Source: Moraxella osloensis (GTDB taxonomy: Bacteria > Pseudomonadota > Gammaproteobacteria > Pseudomonadales > Moraxellaceae). From it: 64,000 bases of DNA. The first letter of the stretch is position 1. Every line of letters starts with the position of its first letter. The notes below the pieces were generated by a model that was not told the DNA's origin, made no database searches, and saw nothing but the letters and a program-made list of their open reading frames with translations. Below, piece after piece: positions 1-8,098 of this stretch. The translations under genes and the position numbers were made by a program. The stretch is taken from positions 2,108,001 to 2,172,000 of the forward strand of contig NZ_CP014234.1 in NCBI RefSeq assembly GCF_001553955.1. Reading direction: 5' to 3'.

Positions 1-61
1 ACTTGAACTGTGGACCAAAGGATTATGAGTCCTCTGCTCTAACCAACTGAGCTATAGGCCC
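1..61 (-). tRNA. tRNA with CAU anticodon (probably tRNA-Ile2), 3' end cut by window edge
   Basis: Read on the minus strand from position 61: a 7-nt acceptor arm GGGCCTA, D arm, anticodon stem GAGGA/TCCTT around loop CTCATAA, variable loop and the first half of the T arm. The T stem and acceptor 3' strand fall outside the window. The anticodon is CAU, so it is either elongator Met or the lysidine-modified Ile2. C4 and C5 in the acceptor stem and the TTGGTC/TTCAAGT region resemble Ile2 tRNAs (substrates of TilS) more than Met tRNAs, so Ile2 is preferred. The identity is not certain without the rest of the molecule. Confidence 0.85.
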
Positions 62-211
62 GAAAGGGTAGTATCACAAATATTGCCAAGCAAATTTGTC
101 AAAACTAGGCTGATTATAATACCTTAAAAAATTATTTTTGCAATGTGGAAATGGATAATTTTATGCAAAACGTTGATTAAATCAGCATAAACTTGTCTCA
201 CCGAATACGCA

Positions 212-1027
212 TTATTTGTCTTGTGTCACCGCAATCATCACACCCATATATTTATTGTCATTGCGTGACAGCGTCTGACTATACAATGCCGAGGCACTAC
301 CGCCATCCAAAAACAACGCATTGTCACAGCCCAATTGCGATTTGAATAAATCGGCAAACTCATAAAAGCTGACAGGGGTATCGCTTATCACAAATTTGAC
401 GCGGCTAGGATTGCGATCACACACGCCAACACCATTGCGGTATTTTCTCGAGGTACTATTGGCATCAAATGCCGGATGGATATTACCATCGATGACCAGC
501 ATGGGTCCAGATTGGGTGGCAAAAATCGGTTTTGCCCCGCTTGCCAGTTTTTTTGCCATGCTTTGACTTTCAGTGATATAAAAACCTTGACGGTCTTGCC
601 AAAATACCCCGTTGGGCATTAAGTGAAAGTTGCCGCCGCCTTGCTTGAGATTTAGGGCTCGGATTTGCTTGCCATTGATGACCGTATACCCAATCGGCGC
701 AAAATTGCCATCGTACATCCCTGCGTTCATCGCAAACAACAAGGTTTTGGCAGGTTGCTGGCTTGCCAAATAATCGCGCAGGGTAGTAAAGGTGAGTAAT
801 AATGGGTGGTTCGTGGACGAGGGATTTTGCCACTGTAGTGAAAAATTCGCCGCATTTTTAGCATCAAGCTCACAGATACTATAGTCGAACGGCTGGTTTT
901 TGCGCTGACAATCTGGGACGGCTTTGGCAGTAAACTGACGTGCCAAACCGATACTTGCCACCAATAATAGCGCCAAGCATAGGCTTACCACAACCGCTTG
1001 TGTTTTTGTGATATTTGAGAGCGTCAT
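212..1027 (-). CDS. phosphodiester glycosidase family (DUF2233/NAGPA-like) exported protein
   Basis: A 271-residue protein with an N-terminal hydrophobic segment (about residues 13-29) that looks like a signal peptide or anchor. The rest matches the NAGPA/DUF2233 fold seen in YigE-type proteins: an FAMNAGMY motif near the middle, a GGGNFH segment, and a C-terminal FLDGGSASALY motif carrying the family's conserved Asp-Gly-Gly. Family members cleave sugar phosphodiesters, but the substrate here is unknown. It stands alone, transcribed toward the tRNA. Confident on family, not on substrate. Confidence 0.8.
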   Translation of the reverse strand: MTLSNITKTQAVVVSLCLALLLVASIGLARQFTAKAVPDCQRKNQPFDYSICELDAKNAANFSLQWQNPSSTNHPLLLTFTTLRDYLASQQPAKTLLFAMNAGMYDGNFAPIGYTVINGKQIRALNLKQGGGNFHLMPNGVFWQDRQGFYITESQSMAKKLASGAKPIFATQSGPMLVIDGNIHPAFDANSTSRKYRNGVGVCDRNPSRVKFVISDTPVSFYEFADLFKSQLGCDNALFLDGGSASALYSQTLSRNDNKYMGVMIAVTQDK

Positions 1028-1158
1028 ACCATTGAGAGAAAATTTAAGCTATTGGCTATTATACCATTTGCGTATCACAGAATATATCCGCCATTTATTA
1101 CAGAAAACTTGTTCAACTTGATATTCTCGCAATTTCGACTTAACAGTGATGAATTAAA

Positions 1159-1287
1159 CTAGTTTTTGCCATCAATATCATTATAATAGGCAACTAAGAA
1201 CAGCACCCCGCGTTTATTCAAATCTTCAAATCGCGATTTGACAGAGCCATCGGGCAGTGTACGGGCTGTTTTTACAGTTTCTCCCAC
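1159..1287 (-). CDS. possible 42-aa small protein antisense to the ndk leader
   Basis: On the minus strand an in-frame TAA is followed by a GTG at 1287 and an open frame of 42 codons ending in TAG at 1159. The predicted peptide includes [17 protein letters not shown] then [15 protein letters not shown], a balanced charged/hydrophobic composition unusual for random AT-rich spacer. An AAGGGG sequence lies about 13 nt upstream of the GTG, longer than usual spacing. It could be a real small gene, the remnant of a longer gene, or chance. I do not recognise the peptide. Confidence 0.3.
   Translation of the reverse strand: MGETVKTARTLPDGSVKSRFEDLNKRGVLFLVAYYNDIDGKN
1227..1240. repeat. 14-bp perfect palindrome CAAATCGCGATTTG
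   Basis: A self-complementary 14-mer about 85 bp upstream of the ndk start and inside the possible small minus-strand reading frame. It could be an operator for a dimeric regulator or a coincidence of coding sequence. No T-tract follows, so it is not a terminator. Confidence 0.4.
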
Positions 1288-1313
1288 TTAAAATCATAAT
1301 CCCCTTCAATTTT

Positions 1314-1319
1314 AAGGAA
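1314..1319 (+). promoter_or_regulatory. ribosome binding site of ndk
   Basis: AAGGAA lies 6 nt before the ATG at 1326. It decides the start in favour of the 143-residue protein over an upstream in-frame start at 1257 that would add 23 residues foreign to the family. Confidence 0.8.
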
Positions 1320-1325
1320 TTTAAC

Positions 1326-1757
1326 ATGGCCATTGAACGCACGTTATCAATTATCAAACCTGACGCAGTCGCAGGCAACCACATTGGCGAAATCTACAGC
1401 CGTTTTGAAAAAGCAGGCTTAAAAGTTGTGGCAGCAAAAATGTTGCATTTAGACAACGAAAAGGCGGGCGGTTTCTACGCTGAGCACAAAGAGCGTCCAT
1501 TTTACAATGATTTAGTCTCTTTTATGACTTCAGGTCCAGTGGTAGTATCGGTACTTGAAGGGGAAAACGCAGTGGCGCACCACCGTGAAATCATGGGCGC
1601 TACCAACCCAAAAGACGCCGCTGAAGGCACGATTCGTCGTGACTTTGCAAACAGCATTGATGAAAACGCGGTTCACGGTTCAGACTCAACCACATCTGCA
1701 GCCCGTGAAATCAGCTACTTTTTCAATGACAATGAAGTTTGCCCACGTACGCGTTAA
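1326..1757 (+). CDS. ndk: nucleoside diphosphate kinase
   Basis: A 143-residue protein, the normal length for NDK. It begins [14 protein letters not shown], the conserved nucleotide-binding start, and carries the NAVHGSDS motif near residue 115 whose His is the phospho-acceptor. It transfers the gamma phosphate from ATP to NDPs in the cytoplasm, balancing NTP pools. The ATG at 1326 is preceded by AAGGAA. A strong hairpin terminator directly follows, so the gene is probably monocistronic. No truncation is seen. Confidence 0.97.
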   Translation: MAIERTLSIIKPDAVAGNHIGEIYSRFEKAGLKVVAAKMLHLDNEKAGGFYAEHKERPFYNDLVSFMTSGPVVVSVLEGENAVAHHREIMGATNPKDAAEGTIRRDFANSIDENAVHGSDSTTSAAREISYFFNDNEVCPRTR

Positions 1758-1770
1758 TCTTAACATAACA

Positions 1771-1801
1771 AAAAACGGCTTAAATTTTAAGCCGTTTTTT
1801 T
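1771..1801 (+). terminator. rho-independent terminator of ndk
   Basis: The arms CGGCTTAAA and TTTAAGCCG form a near-perfect hairpin, preceded by an A run and followed by six T. It starts 13 bp after the ndk stop. The A/T flanks would let it work in both directions. Confidence 0.9.
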
Positions 1802-2050
1802 ACTGCCTATCATTCGGCTGAGCTATCATTAAAAAGTAGCAATGCAAAAATAAGGATGCAAAATCAATATTAATAGTTTTGTTAAGGAAACTAAAGAAAC
1901 TTAATTTAACAATTCATAACAAAGAGCACATAGAGCACAGGCGTAAATCCGCTAAAATAAATTCATCACGACGTAAATACAAACTTTGCTGACTACGATA
2001 GTAATAAGATAGAATCAATAAGACAAAAAATAAAATAAAAAACGATAAAA

Positions 2051-2080
2051 ATAAAAAAGCCATAATTTGGCATTATGGCT
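2051..2080 (-). terminator. terminator-like hairpin facing minus strand
   Basis: The arms AGCCATAA and TTATGGCT enclose a 7-nt loop. On the minus strand the hairpin is followed by TTTTTTAT. No annotated minus-strand gene lies just upstream of it, so the transcript it would end is unknown. Confidence 0.55.
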
Positions 2081-2146
2081 AACATCAGTAAAACAAAGAA
2101 GAAGAAAGCAACAATAAAAATAACAACAAGTAGTGCATTACCCACT

Positions 2147-2181
2147 CCCATCAAGTTCCCCACTTGATGGGTTTATTTTTA
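2147..2181 (+). terminator. rho-independent terminator, orphan
   Basis: CCCATCAAG pairs perfectly with CTTGATGGG over a 7-nt loop, followed by TTTATTTTTAT. It is about 390 bp beyond ndk, which already has its own terminator, so it may end an unannotated small RNA or be a back-up terminator. Confidence 0.65.
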
Positions 2182-2319
2182 TATTATATAACGTTATATA
2201 ATAAAATACCATAGCAATTTACTAGGATTTATCAATTTTTTTAGAGGTTATACGGCAAATCTCGTTTGACACCCAATTTTTAATTCAAGCAGTGATAGTA
2301 GCTGGTTATGCCAAGTTTG

Positions 2320-2412
2320 TATTCAAAGTCGTTATTCGAATGCTATCCAAAGTCGTTATCCAAAGTCGTTATCAAAAGTTTTTAATCTAAGTTGTTATTC
2401 AAAGCTTTTATT
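2320..2412. repeat. degenerate 12-bp tandem repeat (TATCCAAAGTCG-like)
   Basis: About seven imperfect units of roughly 12-13 bp with consensus TATyCAAAGTcGT lie head to tail upstream of ispF. The copies at about 2344-2368 are nearly identical; those at the edges have diverged. It is non-coding. Confidence 0.6.
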
Positions 2413-2564
2413 TAAGATAGCCTAGCTACTTGTAAATCATGCTTTAACCGTTAAAATAGAGACCGATAAAACAGTCACTGTTGGAACTGTTAGAATAGAC
2501 ACCACTAAACCAAACACAATAGCTTCCAAAATCAAGACAGTAAGATAAAACAATAGGATTAACC

Positions 2565-3065
2565 ATGATAAGAATCGGTCAGGGTATCGATGTCCATGCC
2601 TTTGTCAACGATGGCACAGAAAACCAATTTATAACATTAGGCGGGGTGCAAATTCCTCATACCCACAGTTTGCTTGCGCATTCTGATGGCGATGTGGTGT
2701 TACATGCGTTGTGTGATGCGTTGCTTGGTGCATTGGCACTGGGCGATATTGGGCAGTTTTTCCCAGATACCGATGAGCGTTTTCGCAATATAGATTCGAC
2801 CATTTTGCTGAACCAAGTGTACCAATTTATCCAATCAAAAGGCTTTACGCTTATCAATGCCGACATCACCATCATGGCGGAGCGTCCAAAACTATTGCCT
2901 TATCGTACCGAGATTCAGTCGCGTATTGCCGGTGTCATGGGCTGCGCGGCTGACCAAATCAGCGTCAAAGCCACCACGACTGAGAAGCTTGGGTTTACCG
3001 GTCGTCAAGAAGGCATTATGGTAAGCTGCGTGGTGTTGCTTGAACAAGTGACTTCATCAAATTAA
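2565..3065 (+). CDS. ispF: 2-C-methyl-D-erythritol 2,4-cyclodiphosphate synthase
   Basis: A 166-residue protein, slightly longer than the usual 157-162. It has the N-terminal GIDVHAF motif (Asp and His metal ligands) and the AHSDGDVVLHALCDALLGA signature holding the third metal-binding His. It cyclises CDP-methylerythritol 2-phosphate to MEcPP in the non-mevalonate isoprenoid pathway. The C-terminal TTTEKLGFTGR segment binds the cytidine/phosphate moiety. The ATG follows an AATAGGATT ribosome binding region. IspD is not adjacent, so the common ispDF pairing is absent here. Confidence 0.97.
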   Translation: MIRIGQGIDVHAFVNDGTENQFITLGGVQIPHTHSLLAHSDGDVVLHALCDALLGALALGDIGQFFPDTDERFRNIDSTILLNQVYQFIQSKGFTLINADITIMAERPKLLPYRTEIQSRIAGVMGCAADQISVKATTTEKLGFTGRQEGIMVSCVVLLEQVTSSN

Positions 3066-3238
3066 TAGAATTTTTGGGTGATTTTGCTGCTGACTTTTTT
3101 GGGGTGGGCATCTTGAATGCTTACTTTCGATAACCATTATAGCGTATAATAGCAACCCTGCACTCATCATTAGTGAGTCAAATTTTAGCAGTGAAGATAG
3201 CGCTCTACTTTAACAAGGGTCTGATAAAGGAATTTCAT

Positions 3239-3577
3239 ATGACTGATATGAACCAAACTGACATCGAACAAACCATCCGTGACCAAATCGCTCAACACAG
3301 CGTATTGCTTTATATGAAAGGCACGCCACAGTTCCCACAATGCGGTTTTTCTGCGCGTGCGGTGGATGTACTAACCCAAATTGGTCGCCCATTTGCGTTT
3401 GTCAACATTCTTGAAAACCCAGAAATCCGTGCAACTTTGCCACAGATTGCTAACTGGCCAACTTTCCCACAATTATGGGTGGCAGGTGAGCTGATTGGCG
3501 GCAGCGATATCATCTATCAAATGTTCCAAGACGGTGAATTACAACCCCTAATTGAAGCCAATAGCCCAGCGGTTTAG
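3239..3577 (+). CDS. grxD: monothiol glutaredoxin Grx4
   Basis: A 112-residue protein with the CGFS active site in PQCGFSARAV and the glutathione-binding WPTFPQLWV and GGSDII segments, diagnostic of Grx4/GrxD. These proteins carry and deliver [2Fe-2S] clusters with BolA partners rather than reduce disulfides. The ATG at 3239 is chosen because AAAGGA precedes it by about 8 nt; upstream in-frame extension to 3173 lacks family similarity. It lies between ispF and dnaX on the same strand. Confidence 0.95.
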   Translation: MTDMNQTDIEQTIRDQIAQHSVLLYMKGTPQFPQCGFSARAVDVLTQIGRPFAFVNILENPEIRATLPQIANWPTFPQLWVAGELIGGSDIIYQMFQDGELQPLIEANSPAV

Positions 3578-3640
3578 TTTTACCACTAGCGGGTTAAGGT
3601 TATTTCTTTTTAACGTTTTTGTTGTCATGTACCCATAACC

Positions 3641-5734
3641 ATGTATCAAGTCCTAGCACGCAAATATCGTCCAAAAAACTTCCATGAGCTGCTGGGACAA
3701 GAACATGTGTCCAAAGCATTAATCAATGCCATCCATAACCAGCGCTTGCATCATGCGTATCTATTTACGGGTACGCGCGGTGTCGGTAAAACTACCATTG
3801 CCCGTATTTTGGCGAAATGCCTTAACTGTGAGACAGGGGTGACAAGCGAGCCTTGTGGTGTATGTGGTGTATGCCAATCCATCGATAGCGGTCGCTTTAT
3901 TGATTTGATTGAGATTGATGCGGCATCACGTACCAAAGTTGAAGATACCCGTGAATTACTCGACAACGTACCGTATGCACCAACCCAGGGTCGCTACAAA
4001 GTCTATCTAATTGATGAAGTGCATATGCTATCGACGCATAGTTTTAATGCGCTACTAAAAACCCTCGAAGAGCCGCCAGCGCATGTGAAGTTTCTGCTTG
4101 CGACCACAGACCCACAAAAACTGCCCATTACCATCATCTCGCGTTGTCTGCAATTTGTACTCAGACCTTTGCCGCAAGTGGCGCTCGCTGAATATCTTGG
4201 CACGATTCTTAACAAAGAGCAAATTAGCTACGAGCCTGATGCCTTATGGCAGCTATCGAGCAGTGCCAAAGGCTCCGTGCGCGATGCGTTGTCACTTACT
4301 GACCAAGCCATTGCGTTTGGCAATGGCAATGTCACAGATGAAGTGATTCGCCAGATGCTTGGCTTAATTGACCAAGCCGATGTCATCGCTATCCTTGCCA
4401 ATATTTACCAGCAAAATACCCAGCAGCTGACGCAGGCTATTCAGCTTCTGCGTGAGCAGGTGGTGGATGCCAAAGCCGTATTTGACAGGTTGGCTGAGAC
4501 GCTACATCAATTGGCAATTTTGCAGGCGTTGCCAAATTTTGATTTGCAAATCAATCGCCAGCAAAGCGAGCAATTGCAACAACTGGCTCAGCAGTTACCC
4601 GCAGAGCTATTACAACTGTATTATGACATTGTGGTAAAAAGCCGTGAAAACTTGGCATTAGCCAATACGCCGATGCAAGCGCTCGAGATGTGTTTACTCC
4701 GCTTGATGGCGTTCAAGCCACTGCATCGCAATCAAATCCCGCTTCGTCCGCCAATCGCTAATAACCCTGATTCTCAAAGTCCCGATTCTCAAAGTCCTGA
4801 TTCTCAAAGTCCTGATTTTCAAATTGTTGATACAACGCCTAGCGAAGCCATACAAGGTGCAAAATCTTCAGTGCTGGCTGAAGTTAGCGTACAAGTAACT
4901 TCGGAGCAGAGTGATAATAACTTATCGGATGACAATCTGCTCAAATCTGCTTCAAACGTTGATAGCGTTGATAGCGTTGAACAAGGCATTGAAGAAAGCA
5001 TTGAACAACAGGTATTTGATGATAGCCATTTAATATCTATCGATAAAGCCGCGTTCAATACCACCACACAGCAAACGCCACCCATAGAAGACGATGCCAT
5101 TGCCAATCGCTTATCTGACTTGCAACCCAGTGCCAGTCATTATGAGATGACCGCACCGACTATGGTTACGGAAGATAGCGCATCGATAAAAAAAAATGAG
5201 CCAGCGTCAGTCGCCGTAGCTACCAATGTCAACGTTAATGTTGACAATTCCCACCACACTATGGCGGCAGAGGGTAGTGATATAGCTGATATATCGCCAC
5301 TGGCATTGCTCAAACCCACTCATGTACCACTTGAGGGCGAATGGACACCTGCCAAATGGGATTATTGGGTGTTTAATGCCCGTGAGCAAGGCTGGCTCGA
5401 TGATGATGAATTAGTGCTTGCCAAACGCGGGGTTATGACAGGCGAGATTCATGGGGTTAGCCAATTTGTCACTGAACAAAGCTTTTTGACCCATACCGCA
5501 ACTTTTGATAATTTTTGCCAAAAACTTCGACAGCGTTTTGAGGGTATTGATATTCGTTTGGCGGAGGGGGCAAGTAATTTTCAAGCGCTAGAGAAATTAA
5601 CACCAGAAGCACTCCAAGAAGCCCGCGAAAAACTAGCATTACAACAAGCTACTCATCAGCTTGAACAACAAGCAGTTACCCAGGCACTGTTGCAGCAACA
5701 CGCCTCGATTAGTTCTGTTAAGTTAATTCAATAA
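3641..5734 (+). CDS. dnaX: DNA polymerase III subunit tau (and probably gamma by frameshift)
   Basis: A 697-residue clamp-loader ATPase. Walker A GTRGVGKT is at 44-51, zinc-binding Cys at 63, 72, 75 and 78, Walker B LIDEVHML near 123-130, and the SRC motif at 167-169. Domains I-III end near residue 365, followed by a long polar linker (with a 5-residue PDSQS repeat) and a tau-specific C-terminal domain from about 555 that should contact DnaE and DnaB. A run of nine A at 5188-5196 puts TGA in the -1 frame just after residue 518, which would give a shorter gamma of about 519 residues. Longer than E. coli tau (643). Confidence 0.96.
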   Translation: MYQVLARKYRPKNFHELLGQEHVSKALINAIHNQRLHHAYLFTGTRGVGKTTIARILAKCLNCETGVTSEPCGVCGVCQSIDSGRFIDLIEIDAASRTKVEDTRELLDNVPYAPTQGRYKVYLIDEVHMLSTHSFNALLKTLEEPPAHVKFLLATTDPQKLPITIISRCLQFVLRPLPQVALAEYLGTILNKEQISYEPDALWQLSSSAKGSVRDALSLTDQAIAFGNGNVTDEVIRQMLGLIDQADVIAILANIYQQNTQQLTQAIQLLREQVVDAKAVFDRLAETLHQLAILQALPNFDLQINRQQSEQLQQLAQQLPAELLQLYYDIVVKSRENLALANTPMQALEMCLLRLMAFKPLHRNQIPLRPPIANNPDSQSPDSQSPDSQSPDFQIVDTTPSEAIQGAKSSVLAEVSVQVTSEQSDNNLSDDNLLKSASNVDSVDSVEQGIEESIEQQVFDDSHLISIDKAAFNTTTQQTPPIEDDAIANRLSDLQPSASHYEMTAPTMVTEDSASIKKNEPASVAVATNVNVNVDNSHHTMAAEGSDIADISPLALLKPTHVPLEGEWTPAKWDYWVFNAREQGWLDDDELVLAKRGVMTGEIHGVSQFVTEQSFLTHTATFDNFCQKLRQRFEGIDIRLAEGASNFQALEKLTPEALQEAREKLALQQATHQLEQQAVTQALLQQHASISSVKLIQ
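4766..4825 (+). repeat. 15-bp tandem repeat inside dnaX linker (4 units)
   Basis: Units of CCTGATTCTCAAAGT at 4766, 4781, 4796 and a diverged one at 4811 encode repeated PDSQS in the disordered linker. The length is a multiple of 3, so copy-number change keeps the frame. Confidence 0.85.
5170..5246 (+). promoter_or_regulatory. candidate dnaX slippage/frameshift site
   Basis: Nine A (5188-5196) are read as AAA AAA AAT in frame zero. A -1 slip gives AAA then TGA at 5197-5199. A Shine-Dalgarno-like GGAAG (5170-5174) lies about 14 nt before it, and a hairpin TGTCAAC/GTTGACA (5227-5246) about 30 nt after. The arrangement parallels known dnaX gamma-producing sites in E. coli (ribosomal) and Thermus (A9 polymerase slippage). 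Confidence 0.6.
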
Positions 5735-5961
5735 GTCAATTTAATTTATATAAATTCTAGTTTTTACTTTTTTAACAGACAAATAATTGAACAAAACCAA
5801 TATTTGTTAAAAAAATCAATAAAATACACTATTAAATAGTTGAAAAAATATTAATAATTTTAGTTAATAAATCCCGATGTCGTTTAATTTATCTTGCTAA
5901 TAACGTATAATACATCAGATTTTAACAGTGACTTTGATTAAGTGATAAAATTGGGTGAAAT

Positions 5962-6861
5962 ATGCTTGATAATTTAAGAGGCATGGCGGTTTTTGCAAGT
6001 GTTGTACGTCATGCTTCATTTAGTGGTGCTGCAAAAGAACTGGGCATAACAACAAGTGCGGTTAGTCAACAAATCCGCTCGTTAGAAAACGATATGGGTG
6101 TGGTGTTATTGCATCGCTCGACTCGTAAGTTAAGCTTAACAGAAGCAGGCACTAGTTTCTATGAGAGTGCCAAAGATGTGGTTGCGGCAGCCGAACAAGG
6201 TCGTATCCGTGTCAATCAATTACGCGATGAGTTAGCAGGGAACTTACGCATTGCGACCACGCCAGAATTGGGTGTGAATCATATTTTACCGGCGCTGTCG
6301 ACTTGGATTTCGGCGCATGATGATTTAACCATCCATTTTGAAGCGGACAATCAGTATGTTGACTTGATTGAAGAGCGTATCGATATCGCCCTTCGGATGT
6401 CACCAAACCTTACTGACAGTAATTTATCGGCATTTCCTTTGACTGAGATACGTCAGCTGCTGGTGGCTTCACCGCATTTTTTACGTCAAAATGAAAAATT
6501 GACCGAGCCAAAAGATTTAGCCAAACTCAATATGATTGGCATTAGCCTTATCAAAGATCCCAATCAATTTGATATGATCAATGTGGAAACAGGTAAAAAA
6601 TCACGCGTGCGTATGCCAACGCGTATTCAAACCAACAACATTATGCTTGCCACGACCCTTGCCAAAGAAGGGCATGGCGTTGCCCGTATTATGTCACTTG
6701 ATATCCAAAAAGAATTGGCAAATGGCGATTTGGTGGAAGTATTGCCAGGTTACCAATTACCAAGTTATATGCTGTATGCGGTAACACCCCGGCATGAACA
6801 ACAACCTGCGAAGGTGACGCGCTGTCTTGAAGTGTTGACCAAGTATTTTGCTAAAGTTTAG
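5962..6861 (+). CDS. LysR family transcriptional regulator
   Basis: A 299-residue LysR-type regulator. The winged helix-turn-helix (about residues 1-60) reads FSGAAKELGITTSAVSQQIRSLENDMG, followed by a periplasmic-binding-protein-like effector domain (about 90-299). It resembles the CrgA/DsdC-like LTTR branch, but the target and inducer cannot be read. No divergent partner exists; the upstream dnaX points the same way after a 227-bp AT-rich gap. The tnpB element begins about 35 bp downstream of its stop. Confidence 0.9.
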   Translation: MLDNLRGMAVFASVVRHASFSGAAKELGITTSAVSQQIRSLENDMGVVLLHRSTRKLSLTEAGTSFYESAKDVVAAAEQGRIRVNQLRDELAGNLRIATTPELGVNHILPALSTWISAHDDLTIHFEADNQYVDLIEERIDIALRMSPNLTDSNLSAFPLTEIRQLLVASPHFLRQNEKLTEPKDLAKLNMIGISLIKDPNQFDMINVETGKKSRVRMPTRIQTNNIMLATTLAKEGHGVARIMSLDIQKELANGDLVEVLPGYQLPSYMLYAVTPRHEQQPAKVTRCLEVLTKYFAKV

Positions 6862-6916
6862 CGGTTGGACGGTCAGTAGTAGCAATAAACGGTTTAATCA
6901 TCCGTTGCCGTAAAAC

Positions 6917-6934
6917 CACCGACTTTAGGCGGTG
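6917..6934 (+). repeat. left-end subterminal hairpin of the IS
   Basis: CCACCG and CGGTGG enclose ACTTTAGG-like loop sequence, about 60 bp before the tnpB start. Such imperfect hairpins are what TnpA recognises on single-stranded DNA. Confidence 0.65.
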
Positions 6935-6991
6935 GATATAAGGCAACTTGTACACTATAACGCTTGCATAAATTTTGCTAAAATAATTTGC

Positions 6992-8098
6992 ATGAAAACA
7001 CTCAAGCTACGCATACGAGACAAACATAATGATAAACTCAACCGCCTAAGCGGTTTGGTTAATTTCGTATGGAATTATGTCAATGACTTGAGTTACAAAC
7101 ACCTAAAAAAGACTGGTAAATTCTTTAGTGCTTACGACCTAAACGACTACACCAAAGGTAGTGGTGAACTGCTAGGCTTACACAGTCAGACTATCCAAGC
7201 CATCAATGAAACCCACGCCAAATCGCGTCGCCAATTCAAAAAAGCCAAACTAAACTGGCGAACCAACAACCCAAATTCAAAACGTAAATCATTAGGCTGG
7301 CTACCGTTTAAACAATCTGCCATCAAACACATCGCCACACACCAAACAGGTAAAAAAGGCTTAAAATCCACCTTACAGCTTAGTTTAGCCAAAGGACAAA
7401 AGCTAATCATTGATCTATGGGACAGCTACAACCTTAGCCTATACCAAATCAACACATGCGAATTGGTACAAGACGCACGCAGTCATTGGTATGCCTGTAT
7501 CACCGTCAAAGACTACCCCAAGACACAATGCGGAACGGGTAGCGTAGGCATTGACTTAGGGCTTAAAGACAGTGCCACTACCTCAAGCGGTGACAAACTC
7601 ACCATCAAGCAAACGCTAAAATATGCAAAACAATTAGCTATAGCCCAACGCTCAAACAACAAAAAACGTATCAAGGCTATCCATGCCAAAATCAAAAACA
7701 CAAGGCAAGACCTGATACACAAATTCACCACCCAATTAGTTAAAGATAATGCGCTAATCGTGGTCGGTGATATTCAGAGTAATCAATTTAATAGTAAAAA
7801 AGGCAAACTCGCCAAATCGGTTTACGATGCAGGCTGGTTTGAACTGAAACGACAACTGACCTACAAATGCGAGAACGCAGGTTGCCGTTTTGAAATCGTG
7901 AATGAGAGATACACGACCCAGCGATGTTCGTGTTGCGGTGACATCACCGCCAATAGTCCGAAAGGTAGAAAATCGCTTGGAATAAGAGAATGGATATGTG
8001 CTTCGTGTGGCACATGGCATGATAGAGATATTAATGCCAGTAAGAACATTCTTGCGGTCGGGCTTGACCGTCTTGTAGAAGGAATCCCCTTGCTTTAG
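6992..8098 (+). CDS. tnpB: TnpB, RNA-guided endonuclease of IS605 family
   Basis: A 368-residue protein from ATG 6992; a GTG at 6932 would add 20 residues of poor similarity. The N-terminal helix-turn-helix domain is followed by RuvC-I GIDLGLKDSATTSSG, RuvC-III in DRDINASKN and a four-Cys zinc finger (CSCCG ... CASCG). The RuvC-II strand reads VVGDIQSNQF, lacking the Glu normally at this site; an alternative Glu occurs in EIVNERYTTQ before the zinc finger. TnpB cuts DNA using a guide RNA from the element's right end. The stop codon lies inside the right-end hairpin. Confidence 0.92.
   Translation: MKTLKLRIRDKHNDKLNRLSGLVNFVWNYVNDLSYKHLKKTGKFFSAYDLNDYTKGSGELLGLHSQTIQAINETHAKSRRQFKKAKLNWRTNNPNSKRKSLGWLPFKQSAIKHIATHQTGKKGLKSTLQLSLAKGQKLIIDLWDSYNLSLYQINTCELVQDARSHWYACITVKDYPKTQCGTGSVGIDLGLKDSATTSSGDKLTIKQTLKYAKQLAIAQRSNNKKRIKAIHAKIKNTRQDLIHKFTTQLVKDNALIVVGDIQSNQFNSKKGKLAKSVYDAGWFELKRQLTYKCENAGCRFEIVNERYTTQRCSCCGDITANSPKGRKSLGIREWICASCGTWHDRDINASKNILAVGLDRLVEGIPLL

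Larger units (their letters stand above)
1822..2564. other. 743-bp AT-rich stretch without a supported gene
   Basis: This stretch between ndk and ispF holds no convincing gene. It contains a minus-oriented hairpin with T-tract (2051-2080), a plus-oriented hairpin with T-tract (2147-2181), and a degenerate 12-bp tandem repeat (about 2320-2412). A small RNA bounded by one of the hairpins is possible but I cannot identify one. Confidence 0.6.

Noticed and set aside
1872-2060. minus-strand open frame reading SYYYRSQQSLYLRRDEF
   Set aside because: It runs through poly-T stretches and a terminator-like hairpin with no start or ribosome binding site; likely chance in AT-rich DNA.
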